NCBI GenBank assembly: GCA_963556145.1 | Contig: OY744470.1 | Location: forward strand, 4,712,001-4,776,000 | Source: Hygrocybe punicea | Taxonomy: Eukaryota > Basidiomycota > Agaricomycetes > Agaricales > Hygrophoraceae | Reading direction: 5' to 3' | DNA: 64,000 nt | Shown: piece by piece, positions 21,601 to 33,930 of the stretch | Layout of the letters: every line of letters starts with the position of its first letter | Numbering within the stretch: position 1 is the first letter of the stretch | Made by a program: the position numbers and the translations under genes | Notes under the pieces: model-generated | Databases searched by the model: none | Told to the model about the DNA's origin: nothing | The model's input: the letters and a program-made list of their open reading frames with translations, nothing else

Positions 21601-22770
21601 GACTTATCTGTAATTTAATTAATTTCATTAAATGTCAAATTATTTACAAAGTATTACAATATGGCTACAATGAAGGCAATGGATGGGAATGAGAGATAGT
21701 CGTGATAAGTGAATGATAAGAGAGTCAATAAAGGTCAAAGAAAGGATTGGAGAGGGGGAATGAGCAGAAGGGTGAAAAAGGGGCAGAACAGGCTAAGAGG
21801 GGTAAAGGAAGCAGTGGAGATGGTGACGAATGGGTGCTGGGACTACAGTGGGACTGAAAGAAGGCTGGGAGGGTGCTGAATAGGGTGGAAAGGCTGGGAG
21901 GAGCAGGTGACACCTGGGTGAGCACCCCATGGTCAATTCAGATCCAGGACAGCTAATAAAACAGAAAACTCACCTAGTATAGCAGGAGGTGGGTGCATCA
22001 CATCCCCTGCTGCCCTCAGAAACCCTCCATGGCGCTCCAAAGCAGCCGGAATGTGCTCCTGTTGCTGGGGTTGCTGGTGACACTATTGCTAGACATCGGT
22101 GACCTTTTGGAGGCCAAAAAGTTTCCTGGAGAGAGTTAGGGGACAGTAGAGGAGGATGGAAAAGTTGTAGGGCAGTAGGTGTAGCAGGGGGCTGGCAGTA
22201 GAGTCTGAAATGGAGGGGGATGGGGCTGTTGACCAAGAGAAGGTTTTGGATTCATCTGAGCTCGAATGCTCTCAACATGGATTTCAAACTCCACTTGAAT
22301 TTTAGCCACAACTCCGGGCCACCCTCACTTATTTGCATTCTAGAGACTCAGATATCACATTTACCAGCTGCCTTAAGTGGACAAAAGTGTCCCAGACATA
22401 CAATAGAATGTAGCTAGAAAGTACCATCTTTTGCTTTGCCATATTACACCAGTTATTGTAGCTATACTCATATCTCTTGCAAAGAATAGCTCACAGGTAG
22501 CCCAAATTATACCAGATGCACTCCATAACTTTTTTCCAGCAGGATGGTCCCCGTCACATACTCATTGTCAAATTTGGTGAAGATCCATGCAGTGTGCAAG
22601 TCAATAGAGGCTCTGGATTCTCGGATGAAACCAGTCAAAAGGGATTTAGAACTCAGTTGCTATATTTGGACACATTTTTCCCTCAGTCCCTGAGATGAAT
22701 GAATGAATCACCTCAATGGCTGAAAACCAGGTTTATAAGAACGAGTTTTCCATAAATGGAAGAACTCGTA
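21600..22770 (-). mobile_element. Helentron D, diverged 5' part
   Basis: The 5' end (minus sense) at 22770 has the same TACGAGTTCTTCC hairpin. The first 550 bp (22220-22770) match the leader of A, X, C1 and C2 with many differences, so D is an older copy. Beyond the leader, in place of the GC minisatellite, it has a segment (21600-22200) related to 38340-39120 inside the insert in Helentron F. The 3' end is not identified. It is inserted inside a KDZ coding exon at 22770/22771. Confidence 0.6.
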
Positions 22771-24400
22771 ATTTCATCTTGGGGTTCATATTCAAGAATG
22801 TTTTCCTCTATACTCCCTCAACTTTATCCATGGAGCTGGACAAATTGCTGGGGAGATCCTAGAATCACTCTGGTCCAATCTGAAAAAGGCAGCTGGTTCA
22901 ACCAGCACAATGTCTCAAGCTCATCGTCAGGAGGTTTTGGATAATTATATGAATGATTCAAATTGGAAGAAACTGATCAAGTCAGGTATGATTCACATAT
23001 GTCTCAATAAGTTTCTCTTGAATATATTTTTGCAGCTCAATATATTATCAAGAAATGGAAGGAAGCTGTCCTTGAGAGAGAGAGAATATGAAGGATGCCT
23101 TGGATGAGTTGACTGATAGACTTAGTGATGAGTGGATTGCGGAGTGGAAGGAGCTAGAAGAATTGGCCATAGATGAACATGGCGATATCTTAAGAATGTA
23201 TGATGTTGATGAAAAGCATGGTAAGCAGGGGTTAATATTGCATTAGTACAATATTGATGTATCAATTCAGTCTGCAGTCTTGCAGAGATACAGTTGGAAC
23301 TTGCTGAAATTGAAAACAAGTCTGGCAATATGATGGGATATTCTAGTCTATTGTCCATTGGACTAAATGTGGAGGAGGCACAGTATGTCTTTCTTATCCC
23401 ATTGAAGCTCAAGTTATTTCTTATATGTTTCTATGACAGAATGGCTCTTTGTCAGCATATACGAACACTACGCCGACCATCATTAGCTGAAAAGAAGACC
23501 CTTCAAGAGAAACGACAAAGACTTCAAGCTCTCATTAACAGCTTTGAGAAGAAGCTCTCTGCACTCACTGTTATGAATAATATTGGAAGTGGAGATCATA
23601 TGAGAGTTGACATTTCTAGAGATGAAAGTGAAGAAGAAGAGAAGCTTTTAGATGATGAAGAAGAAGTGAAACACACTCCAGAAAAGATTACACTTCTTCT
23701 TCCATCCAATCTTACCACAAAGTGTCAAAACCAACCAGGATTAAATGACTTGAGCAAGCAAGAGGCTCAGTTATGACTTGGGCAGTTGAATGATGCATTG
23801 GAGCAGTTGAAGGTGGCGTTAGGTGGAAAGTCCCTGATAATGCGCAAAAAGGTCTGTCTGTTGACTTAACTATGACAAGATTTACTTAGTGATTTTGATA
23901 TAGATTCGTAATTCCAAAAGCACTAAACAATCCACACGAATTTGGAGTCAGATTCATACACTGGATGAAAAAATCACAAGAATTGTTGCTAGCTACAACC
24001 ATGCTAGAGAAGCACGACGAAGACTGGGATATAATGATTCAAATTATCATGCTATTACTAAAAGTGACCTTCAGATGCCTGCTGATATTATGGAGGCAAA
24101 CAGAATTGGACAAAAATCATACAAGTTACCATGGTTCTGGAGAATTGGAGATAAGGTGGATGGAGATGAATTCAGTATACCAGTGCAAGATTTAATTGGT
24201 GGGATGAACAGGTTATTCGGCTTCACCATGAGATGAAGTGGACACCAAATTATTTCAAATTTTACAAGCAAAGATGGGAAAGTTGGGCCATTGAACAAGA
24301 GATAGATGGAGATAATTCGCTCCACAACCAGGGTTTGACAAGTTATGCCTACAAACAAGCTCAGACATGGGCAAGGTTGGAGTCAAGTGCACGCGTGTAG
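22771..24400 (+). pseudogene. KDZ transposase, C-terminal part
   Basis: Starts within an exon (FHLGVHIQECFPLYSLNF), then GAGQIAGEILESLW and MSQAHRQEVLDNYMNDSNWKK, the conserved region after the KDZ catalytic core. At least four introns of 50-57 nt follow (the first 22986-23035). Acidic and coiled-coil-like segments (DESEEEEKLLDDEEE) precede the end NWWDEQVIRLHHEMKWTPNYF, with a natural TAG at 24398. A TGA at 23774-23776 interrupts the frame. It is probably the same gene as 10513-11725, separated by about 11 kb of insertions and lacking the catalytic middle. Alternatively it comes from a different KDZ copy joined by deletion. Confidence 0.8.
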
Positions 24401-24529
24401 TTTATTTCAACCAATTTTGGGAGATGAGCAGTAGTGGCAGTACAAGAACATTTTTTGCATTATGTCTGAACTATGATGTCTACCATTAAAAGTATTATGA
24501 GCCTGAATTGTGCAGCTGAGTCAGGATAT

Positions 24530-24995
24530 ATCCTGAGAACATCAGCCTGGGCCATCCCAGTTGGGCCAGGATATATCCTGGGAACATCAGCCTGGAGCAT
24601 GTCAACTGGCCCAAAATATATCCTAAGAACATCAGCCGGGACCATCTCGGTTGGCCCAGGATATATCCCGAAAACATCAGCCTGGACCATCCCAGTTGAG
24701 CCAGGATATAACCGGGGAACATCAGCCTGGACCATCTCAGATGGGCCAGGATATATCCTGGGAACATCAGCCTGGACCATGTCAATTGGCCCAGGATATA
24801 TCCCAGGAACATCAGCCTGGACCATCCCAGTTGAGCCAGGATATATCCTGGGAACATCAGCCTGGACCATCCCAGTTGGGCCAGGATATATCCTGGGAAC
24901 ATCAGCCTGGACCATCTCAGTTGGGCCAGGATATATCCTGGGAACATCAGCCTGGACCATCTCAGTTGGCCCAGGATATATCTCAGCCTGATTCA
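24530..24995. repeat. 45-bp palindromic tandem repeat array
   Basis: About ten units, each with a perfect 16-bp palindrome CCAGGATATATCCTGG, then GAACATCAGCCTGGACCAT and CTCAGTTGG. It starts 130 bp after the KDZ stop codon. Because 45 is divisible by three, frames on both strands stay open (MVQADVPRIYPGPTG on minus), but these are repeat artefacts. Confidence 0.9.
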
Positions 24996-25368
24996 GCTAT
25001 CCCCAAGTGAGTTGGGCAATCTCATTCTCAGGCATCCCAAGTGAGTTGGTAATATCTTGCTGAATCTGGTGCGTCGATTGACGTGGAGGCTGCGTGTGCG
25101 AGGTTGCAGGTGGGGTGGGTACAGGAGAAGGGGAAATGCCACCAGAAGAGCCAAGTATTGGCCCTCTGGAATGGCATACCCACTGCGGCTGCAGGTCGGG
25201 AAGTCCCAAATTCGACAGCGTCAATAATGCAGGTACGGTGCGGCTTTCCCCACCGTAATTCACATCGTTTCCCACGCAGATGTTGGGCACTTTTACGATG
25301 TGGTCCCGGCGTGTGAACACATGCCATTCGCACGTAATCCTCATTTGTCTTCACAGCCTCATTTTGTT
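24996..25368. other. Unassigned segment before Helentron C1
   Basis: Overlapping minus-strand open frames exist but show no recognisable domain and lack repeat support elsewhere. It may be upstream sequence of the hAT element that Helentron C1 interrupts. Confidence 0.4.
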
Positions 25369-25797
25369 ACTTGGGGAAGTGGGCCATCGCAAGCGTGGCA
25401 TGAACGAGTTCTTCTTGGTTCTATTCAATCATTTGATGTCCATTATTTATTCTACATAATCTGCAGTTGTAATGTATAACAAGAATAATCATAGTATATG
25501 TGAACATTGTCGGAATTTGGAATCATACATTCTATGTTATCCTGTTCTGTTAGTAACAATGTACTACTTGTCCTCAGTTGGGGCCTTTGATCAAGGGACT
25601 ACTAATCTCTTGGACAATATTATTTACACTTGTTCTTGCCATAGTTGTATATCAACAGTCATCCAACATTGGAGTGGACTGAATGTCAGTTATACAACAG
25701 TTTATCCTGGCATTTACCACTACCACTGTTACCATTACTTATCAGTGCTCGGGCAATAAGTAACAATAAGAACTTAAGTGTTTGACATCATGTAATG

Positions 25798-26264
25798 TAT
25801 GGCCAGTCAGGGGTACACCCGCAGTGCTCTGGGGCTGTACTCGGACCCGTACCCGTCACAGGTACGTACCCGAGGCCAAAAGTACGGGTATGGCACGGGT
25901 TTTGCAGGGGTACAGGAAGAAACATGCAAAATACCCCATTTTTACCTGTTTTTGGTGGTTTTTATGGTTATTGTGGACGGAATACTGGTCGGATCCCTTT
26001 AGTGTAAAGGAGCACAATGTTCAGAATACTGTGGGGAGTGTTGAGAGCATTTTTACATATTTTTACAAGCAATGATTCTCATTATATCCCTCAAAAATAG
26101 CGAAAAATACCCCAAAAATTGAGTTTTTGATGTTTCTTCTCCCAAAAAAATACAGCCCATACCCGCGTGGGTACTGTGGGTATTCTGAGGCTGGACTCGT
26201 ACCCTTAACCCGTGGTACCCGTACTCTTAACCCCTGGGGGTATTGCATACCCTTGACCTGCCCT
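25798..26264 (-). mobile_element. hAT-type MITE, copy 2
   Basis: 467 bp, inverted relative to 15292-15760 and at the same position of its host Helentron. The target duplication is ATGTAATG (25790-25797 and 26265-26272). It is a passenger copy inherited with the Helentron rather than an independent insertion. Confidence 0.8.
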
Positions 26265-26413
26265 AATGTAATGTATTTATAACATTCCTATATTTAATGG
26301 CCCACTTTCCCACCCTGAAGATTTCCTTCAATTTTGATGTCCAATATGAATTTACAATGGTGAAAATTTTGAATGTCCCACTTTCCCACCCAATAGTCCT
26401 CAATTATATTAAA

Positions 26414-26701
26414 TTACTGGTTTTGAGCATAAACTGCTAGCACAAGAATTTTATCTTCATATCTTTTAAAACCATCATCTGACATGATACCAATGTGACC
26501 ATCTTGCTTACATGTTGCTCCAGTTGTCATACCATCATGATACCAAATTGTGCCATCTTCTGATATGAATTGAGATGTAGAGTGATATCCTCCAACATAT
26601 ACAATACCTCTTAGATACAAATTTACTGACTTGTCATTTACATTTACAGTTATTTGATGGCTGGTAATCATGTTTATGTTGGGATATTCTAATACCAGCA
26701 A
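26414..26701 (-). pseudogene. USP-like peptidase C-terminal fragment in Helentron C1
   Basis: 95-codon fragment identical by eye at protein level to those in A, X and C2. His box present, Cys box absent. Open frame. Confidence 0.7.
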
Positions 26702-27154
26702 CTCAGGTGTTTTGTATAGTATATGGTACAGATAATTGAAACATTACATAGTGGACCGAGACGTGTACCATGTAAACAAGGCCACCAGAGATTTCTGGTG
26801 CTTCAATCAATGGTCAGATAAACCAACCCGTCTTTGTGAAGAAATCACATATGCAATGATGCATTGGCATTCACATTGGCCTGTCATGCAACACAAGTTA
26901 AATGAATGGTCAGAATGTGTCACTGACAACAAGAAAGGAACTGTAAAACAGACATGAGAACTGTTGAGACTAGAGGGAATGGGGAACAGCAGGAGCAGTA
27001 GGAACACAACACAGTAGAATAGCATGTTATGCACTAGCAGATGATGTGTCACAAGTGTAGCATTTAGATTTCAAAGATAAATTTGGAAATTGATTATATA
27101 ATATTTAATTTCTATTTAATAATTAAATATAAGTAAATATATGAGTCAAAAATG

Positions 27155-28560
27155 GAAGGCCGGACACCCCCAACTTCGCGTTTTCAAGAGAAACAGGGTA
27201 CGGGGATCTAGATGAGGGGTGTGGGACGGGGTGACATGGTGAGTGAAAACGGGGGGGGGGTGGTTGGGCAGACAGCCGGAATCCGAGGGCCTGAGACCCC
27301 CCCGACCCCTCATTTTCAACGCGAACGAGGTCCGGGGGGTGTAGACTGGCCGGGGGTGGTCGAAAACGGGTGTCCTGGAGGTAGAAAAAGGGAGGATGGT
27401 GGTGGTGGGGCAGACAGCCGGATCGCGAGGTTTTGAGACCCCCCACTCGCGCGTCTTCAACGCGAACGAGGTGCAGGGGGTCTAGACTGGCCGGGGGTGG
27501 TCGAAAATGCGGCGGGGTGGGGCGTCGGGGGTAGTCATAAAAGCCGTGGGACGGGTTGTCCTGGGGGATGAAAAAGGGGGGGTGTTGCTGGTTGGGCAGA
27601 CAGCCGAAATGCGAGGGCCTGAGATCCCCCGACCCCTCGTTTTCGACGCGAACGAGGTGCGGGGGGTGTAACCTAGCCGGGGGTGATCGAAAACCGGACG
27701 GGATGGGGCGTCCCCGGGGGATGAAAAAAGGGGGGGTTGCTGGTTGGGCAGACAGCCGGAATGCGAGGGCCTGAGATCCCCCGACCCCTCGTTTTCGACG
27801 CGAACGAGGTGCGGGGGGTGTAACCTAGCCGGGGGTGATCGAAAACCGGACGGGATGGGGCGTCCCCGGGGGATGAAAAAAGGGGGGGTTGCTGGTTGGG
27901 CAGACAGCCGGAATGTGAGGGCCTGAGACCCCCCGACCCCTCGTATTCAACTCAAACGAGGTGCGGGGGGTGCACAGTAGCCGGGGGTGATCGAAAACCG
28001 GACGTGGTGGGGCGTCCCAGGGGATGAAAAAAGGGGGGGTTGCTGGTTGGGCAGACAGCCAGAATGCGAGGGCCGGAGACCCCCCGACCCCTCGTTTTCG
28101 ACGCGAACGAGGTGCGGGGGGTGTAGCCTAGCTGGGGGTGGTCGAAAAAGTCACGGGACGGGCTGTCCTGGGGGATGAAAAAGGGGGGGTGTTGCTGGCT
28201 GGGCAGACAGGCGGAATGCGAGGGCCGGAGACCCCCCGACTTCTCGTTTTCAACGGGAACGAGGTGCGGGGGATCTAGACTGGCCGGGGATGGTCGACAA
28301 CGGGGCTGGACCGGGTGTCCTGTTGGTAGAAAAAGGGCGGGTGGTGGTGGTGGGGCAGACAGCCGGATCGCGAGGTTTTGAGACCCCCCACTCGCGCGTT
28401 TTCAACGGGAACGAGGTGCGGGGGGTGTAGCCTGGCCGGGGATGGTCGAACATAGGGCTGGGTGGGGCGTCCTGGTGGTTGAAAACGTTGGGGGGCGGGA
28501 ATGTGAGGTCCTCAGACCTCCCGACCCCTGGTTTTCGATGGAAACGGGTTGCGGGGGCTA
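27155..28560 (-). repeat. GC-rich minisatellite in Helentron C1
   Basis: About ten units of the ~150-bp family with CCTCGTT/AACGAGG hairpins. Two adjacent units (about 27590-27890) are nearly identical, suggesting a recent unit duplication. Confidence 0.85.
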
Positions 28561-29190
28561 CAGACATCAGTACTAGACCAAGGACAATAAAACTACGTCC
28601 ATACCTCTGTTACACCACCCCCTCGACGATGTTGCTGTTGAGCAACAGAAGGTTTGTGCACTCATCTGAGCTCGAAAGCTCTCACTGTATATTTAAGACT
28701 CCGCTCTAATTTTAGCCACAACTCCGGACCACTCTTACTTGTTTGCATTCTAGAGACTCAGATATCACATTTTACAACTGCCTTCAGTGGACAAAAGTGA
28801 CCCAGACATACACTAAAATACAGTTAGAAATTACCACATTTTTATTGGCAGTATAACATTAGTTATTGCATCTATACTCATTTCCTTGGCAAAGAATGGC
28901 TCACAGAGAGCCCAAATCATACCAGATCCCCTCCATATTTTTTTTCCAGCAGGACAGTCCCCATGACATCCTCCTCATCAAATCTGGTGACAGTCTATGC
29001 AGTGTGCAAGTCAATAGAGGCTCTGAATTCTGGAATGAAACCAGTCAAACGGGATTTTGAACTCAGTTGCCATATTGGGATGCAATTTTCCCTCAGTCCC
29101 TGAGATGAATGAATGAATCACCTCAATGGCTGAAAACCGGGTTTATAAGAACGAGTTTTCCATAAATGGAAGAACTCGTAACAGCCCATT

Positions 29191-32100
29191 ATGCCCCCCC
29201 GACGACGAAAGGGTGAAAAGGCTACGGAGACACAAATTCAGCTACCAGACGGCCCCTAGTGAGGCACCCCGAAAGGCGCAGACATCCAAGAGGCCAGCTG
29301 CCAGTGCAGAAACTAGTCGGCCTGCCACAGCGGTTCCCGAAAACCAGGCAACTCAAGCCGAAGGTCCAAATCGTCGCAGTAAACGAATGACTAAACCTGC
29401 TCAAGCAGTCATCCCACCCCCACCGAGGCAAACCAAGAAGAATAAAGGCAAAGGCAAAGCCCCTGCTATTGTCTCCACCCCTCTGCCACCTGTCGGCTTC
29501 ACGGCTACAGCTGCTGAAATTTTATTCACACCGAGACACTCCCAAGCAAGCCGACCTGTACCCACAGCGACTCCAGTGGCGGGACCCAGCCTACTGCCTG
29601 TAGTCGACTGGAATACACCGGAACCGCTGATTAATAGAAGCATTCCTGAGCTCCCACCGTCACCGTCACCTTTGCCGGGGGTGAATACTGATCACCGTCA
29701 GAGTTTTCCTTCATCATCAGACGAGGATGCTGGAATGCCGTATGCAGACCCTGATGACCCTTTCCTGTCTGAGTCCAGCTCGGATCATCCTTCACAAAGA
29801 GATTCTTCCGCATCGCGCGCTTCACAAGCCTCTGGGAATTCTCAGGCTTCTCAAGGTTCTCATAGAGCCCCAGGTGCTCCACGAGCGGGCTCGCATAGTA
29901 CTCACCGTCGCAATTCTGGCCCTGCGGGAAATAAGAGGCGCCATGTTGCGGCTGATGTGTGGAGATTTTACGACAAAGAAAGGTCGTGTCGATATTGCCA
30001 GTCAGTGTCTATATCTCATTAATTTCGATGTACTGATCACATGTTGCATAGGCACATTCATTCGACTGATCTTAGCCACAAACTTACCAAGTTTGGTATC
30101 AATACTGCGACAGGGCCACTTCGCCGTCACTTGTATGAAAATCATACTGAGCTCTGGCTCAGCGACTGTGAGAGGTTTGGAATCGAAATCAAAGCAAAAG
30201 AGGCGTTGAGTTTCATTCAAGAATTTCGGGGAGAAGGAGGAGCTGCAAGGCGTGATCCAAATGCTCGTATACCGTACTCAAATGAAGCTTTTGTGGATGC
30301 TATTGTGGAGTTTGTTGTTGGTGATGATCAGGTCAGTGTTTTCAGTGCCGAGAGTCACTCATGCTGATCTTGCATCACAGTCATTGAATATCGTCGAGTC
30401 TCCACGTTTACGTGCCATATTTTTGTTGCTTCGAAAAGAATTAAAGGAGTCTGATATCCCTGGTCGAACAACAATTTGTAAACGTGTTGAAGAGGTGCTG
30501 GCAGAACATCTTGTTCAGCTTGGGGAGGAAATGAAGGTATGCAACTTTCATTCTTCAATAATTCCGAGAATTCATAATATTATAGAATGCCGTTGGGAAA
30601 ATTTCCTTCACAAGTGATTTATGGACTGATCCAAATCTTGTGTCTTTCATGGCTGTCACTGCACACTGGATTGAACCAGAATTTGAAGACACACCCACTG
30701 GGAAAAAACGCCAGCTATGACTTAGAGCCGACTTGGTGGGATTTATACGAGTTCCAGGATGACATACTGGAGAGCATCTTGCTCATGCATTTCTGTACAT
30801 TACAGACCGCCTCAAGATCACAGAGAAGGAATTTTCCTTTTTGTTTCTCAGTCAATTCTCTGACTTATTATCTTATAGATTGGATGGATAACCCTTGACA
30901 ATGCAACAAACAATGACACCTTCATGTTTTCTTTGGATCGTGAGCTTCGTCGTCGAAAAATTAAGTTCCATAAGGTCCACCGCCGCATCAGGTAAGTGAC
31001 AATTGCCTGCACTTGCCTTCACTTCATGTGTTGTATTCCAGATGCTTTCCCCACATTGTCAACCTCGCATGCAAAGCTGTGTTATCAGCAATTACCAACC
31101 TTGAATTTGCTGCTCCTGATGCTCCAGATTACACCCCAGAACAGGTTGCAGCATTCTTGGATGAGCTAGGTAGAGATCCTATTGCTACAATTCGATCTTT
31201 GATTAATGCAGTAGGTTTTTTATTTTTAATCTTTACTCTCTTTTAATATTCACTCTCTTTGTTCAGATATGAGCATCATCACTTCATAGGCAGTATTTTG
31301 CAGCTGTTTTAAAGAGGCTTGATGCTCCGGACCTTCAATTACTTCGTGATGTTGACACTAGGTGGTCTTCCACTCTGCTGATGATTGAGAGGGCTCTTCT
31401 TCTCCATGATGTATGTATAGTACCATTTTATAATTGTCTCTCGAGGATATTAAATTATATTTTAGGCCATTGAAACCCTCTTAAAGGATGATGAATTTAA
31501 AGACCTACGTAACAAGTATCCACTTGATGATATGGACTGGGAAGCCCTTGAATCATACCGGGAGATTCTTCAAGTATTTGCATTGCATCTGTTGTTTCTA
31601 AAGCTAATTTCTCTTCTAGGTGCCACATGCCTTCCAACAGATCATCTCTCAAGAGAAGACGCCAACTCTATCCCATGCAATCCCTGCATATGAGGCTATG
31701 GCCATCAAATGGGAAGAGTACATTGAGGAACATCCTAATCTGAGACGGATTGTGGAAGCGGGTCTTGACAAGTTTGGCACTTACCAGGATCATGTTGACT
31801 TGGTTCCAGCATATGTTCTAGCAATGGGTGTGTCTTTTTATCTCTTTTATATTGCAAGATGACTATTCCAAGCTGTGGATCCATCACAAAAGCTTGATTT
31901 TTACCGGGAGAATATGCCTGAAAGATATGACTGGGCTAAGAGTCTTTTTATAAATGAGGTGAGTATAGGAATTATCATACTATTACTTCATAGTATTTAT
32001 TTATCTGGCTGCTCTAGCTTCATCCATACCAAGCTGTGGTGCAAGATGTCCAACCTGTACCCCCTCAGACTGCTGACCTGCAACCTCCTGATACACGACC

Positions 32101-32601
32101 AGCACGGCCACATGCAGGTGATATTCTTGGACTGAACCGGCCTTGGGTCCGCACACTGCAATGCTCATTGGAGGTTGAAGTTGAACTGTATCTCAATGAC
32201 ATTGAGACAGGCACAAATTCCTTAACATATTGGCAGGCAAGTGAGCTGAAAATATTACAATTTTTATTGTTGATGAACACAAAAAGGAAAACCAACACCG
32301 ATATTCAACAATATTTGCCCTGGCCATGGATATTCTACCCATCCAAGCATCAGCTGTTCCTTGTGAGCGAGTTTTCTCTTCAAGCAAGGAGACAATGACT
32401 GCTCGTAGGAGTCGCATCTCTGCAGAGCTGATGGAGGCCTTACAACTCTTGAAGTTCTCTATTCGCCAAGGAAGAGGTCTAAATTTTACAAATGGTCTAG
32501 ACTGGGCTGATGAGCTGCAGGAATTGGAATCACTTGCAGATCTGCACCAAGGGACTCCTGAGGACATTCCCTCATTCATCAACAGCTTGACAAAGGCCTG
32601 A
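29191..32601 (+). pseudogene. hAT-family transposase with BED finger, decayed
   Basis: A Pro/Ser-rich N-terminal region (29191-29930) precedes a BED-type zinc finger (AADVWRFYDKE..CRYC..., then LRRHLYENH after a ~50-nt intron). The catalytic region follows: FTSDLWTDPN (first Asp), GWITLDNATNND (second Asp), RCFPHIVNLACKAV and DVDTRWSSTLLM. The C-terminal hAT dimerisation domain is AMDILPIQASAVPCERVFSSSKET...LMEALQLLKFS, with the stop at 32599. At least eight introns of 45-60 nt are visible. In-frame TGA codons lie at 30718, 30760 and 31270, and the donor after ...DRLKITEK reads GA instead of GT, so it is not functional. The C run after the ATG at 29191 leaves the N-terminal frame uncertain. 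Helentron C1 sits 10 bp upstream. Confidence 0.85.
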
Positions 32602-32849
32602 ACCTCAGCAAGTGGTTACCATGTCATATTAAATGTATTAGTATGAAGTTATATGCTATATCTTTTCTATCATCATTACTGCACATAAGTTTAGTACACT
32701 AAAACAACAACATCACAAATTTTGAGGAATTTGGTGATGGTGTGGTAGCTCTCAAACAGCTCCATGAGCTCACAGCGGCACACAGAGCCGAGAATGGGGT
32801 AGATCAAGTGACCATTCTGACTGGACATGAGACAGGATGGTGGGACGTG

Positions 32850-33620
32850 AGGGTAGGGGTCAGTAAGATAAACACTAAAAATGAAAAAATGCACTTACAT
32901 TTGCACCACCCCGCCACAGACATTGGCGTTACACCTCTCATAGCCATTCGGGTATTGGCACTATGGCCTTGGATTGGGCTGGATTGGGTTCATGGACTGG
33001 CGTTGTTCGGCGCCGGTGTTGTGTTGGTATGTGGTGTGGACATGGGTGCCATGTAATTCAGTAAAATAAACACACAAAACAAAAAAAATGAACTTACATG
33101 TCGTGGTGGACGCACCACCCTGCCGCATCCGCTGCCGCTGCACCTCTCATAGCCGTTGGAATGTTGGCGTTATGGCCTTGGATTGGGCTGCGATGTGTTC
33201 ATCGACGGGCGTTGTTGTGCGCGGTGTGGACATGGGCGCCATGTAAGTCAGTAAAATAAACAAAAATGAAAAAAATAAGCTTACATTGGCAGCGCGGTGG
33301 ACGCACCACCCCGCTGCATCCGCTGCCGCTGCACCTCTCATAGCCGTTTGGATGCTGGCGTTATGGCCTTGGATTGGGCTGCGATGTGTTCATCGACGGG
33401 CGTTGGTGTGCGTGGTGTGGACATGGGCGCCGTGTAAGTCAGTAAAATAAACACAAAAATGAAAAAATGAACCTACATTTGCAGCGCGGTGGACGCACCA
33501 CCCCGCCGCATCCGCTACCGCTGCACCCGTTTGGACGCTGGCATTATGGCCTCGGATTGGGCTGCAGTGTGTTCACAAGCAGGCATTGTTGGGCGCCGGT
33601 GTTGTGTTAGTACGCGGTGG
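32850..33620. repeat. About 195-bp tandem repeat downstream of hAT
   Basis: About four units, each with TGGACATGGGCGCCATGTAAGTCAGTAAAATAAAC, an A-rich spacer, and CACCACCCCGCTGCATCCGCTGCC... followed by TTATGGCCTTGGATTGGGCTG. Copies start near 32895, 33105, 33300 and 33490 and diverge moderately. No coding evidence. Confidence 0.75.
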
Positions 33621-33639
33621 GGGCATAGGCGCTGTGTAA

Positions 33640-33930
33640 GACGGTGGAGAGGGGGAACGGGCTGTGGTAGAAGGAATTGCCTTTTTAGGACTCCAAGCCA
33701 TGGCTTGAGCCGGAGCCAAGCCATAGCCAGCCGAAGTCGTTCCTTGCTGACAGCTCGGCTTGGCTAAATAAGCTGTAAATAGTAGAAGCTGGCAGAAGCC
33801 AAGCCGGAGCCGAGCCAACCCGCGCCGTGGCAACACTATTGTGTGATGCAAATGTGCTGGGGCGCCATTTACCCCTGCCGCCTCCCCCCAAATAAGGAAA
33901 ATAGGGTCCAGCTCCTCGGGGAGCCATATA
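33640..33930. other. GC-rich stretch with inverted GAGCCAAGCC words
   Basis: Contains several copies of GGAGCCAAGC / GCTCGGCTTGGC in both orientations (33690-33830), as in short fungal MITEs. No clean terminal repeats or target duplication could be defined. Confidence 0.35.

Larger units (their letters stand above)
25369..29180 (-). mobile_element. Helentron C1 (non-autonomous Helitron2)
   Basis: 5' end (minus sense) at 29180 and 3' end at 25369, with the same termini as A and X. The target is T^A (GTT/ACAGCC on plus) without duplication. Contents: leader, GC minisatellite (27155-28560), linker, USP-like fragment (26414-26701), hAT-type MITE (25798-26264) and 3' region. It shares with A both the MITE insertion and the shortened junction at the start of the minisatellite (GTTGGGGGGCGGGAATG), so A and C1 are sister copies. 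Confidence 0.85.

Noticed and set aside
24460..24991. Repetitive proteins of 115-172 residues on both strands, or a CRISPR-like array
   Set aside because: The units are contiguous 45-bp tandem repeats without unique spacers, in a eukaryotic transposon setting.
25028..25354. Two overlapping minus-strand frames of 108-115 codons
   Set aside because: No domain recognised, overlapping frames of equal quality, and no second copy for comparison.
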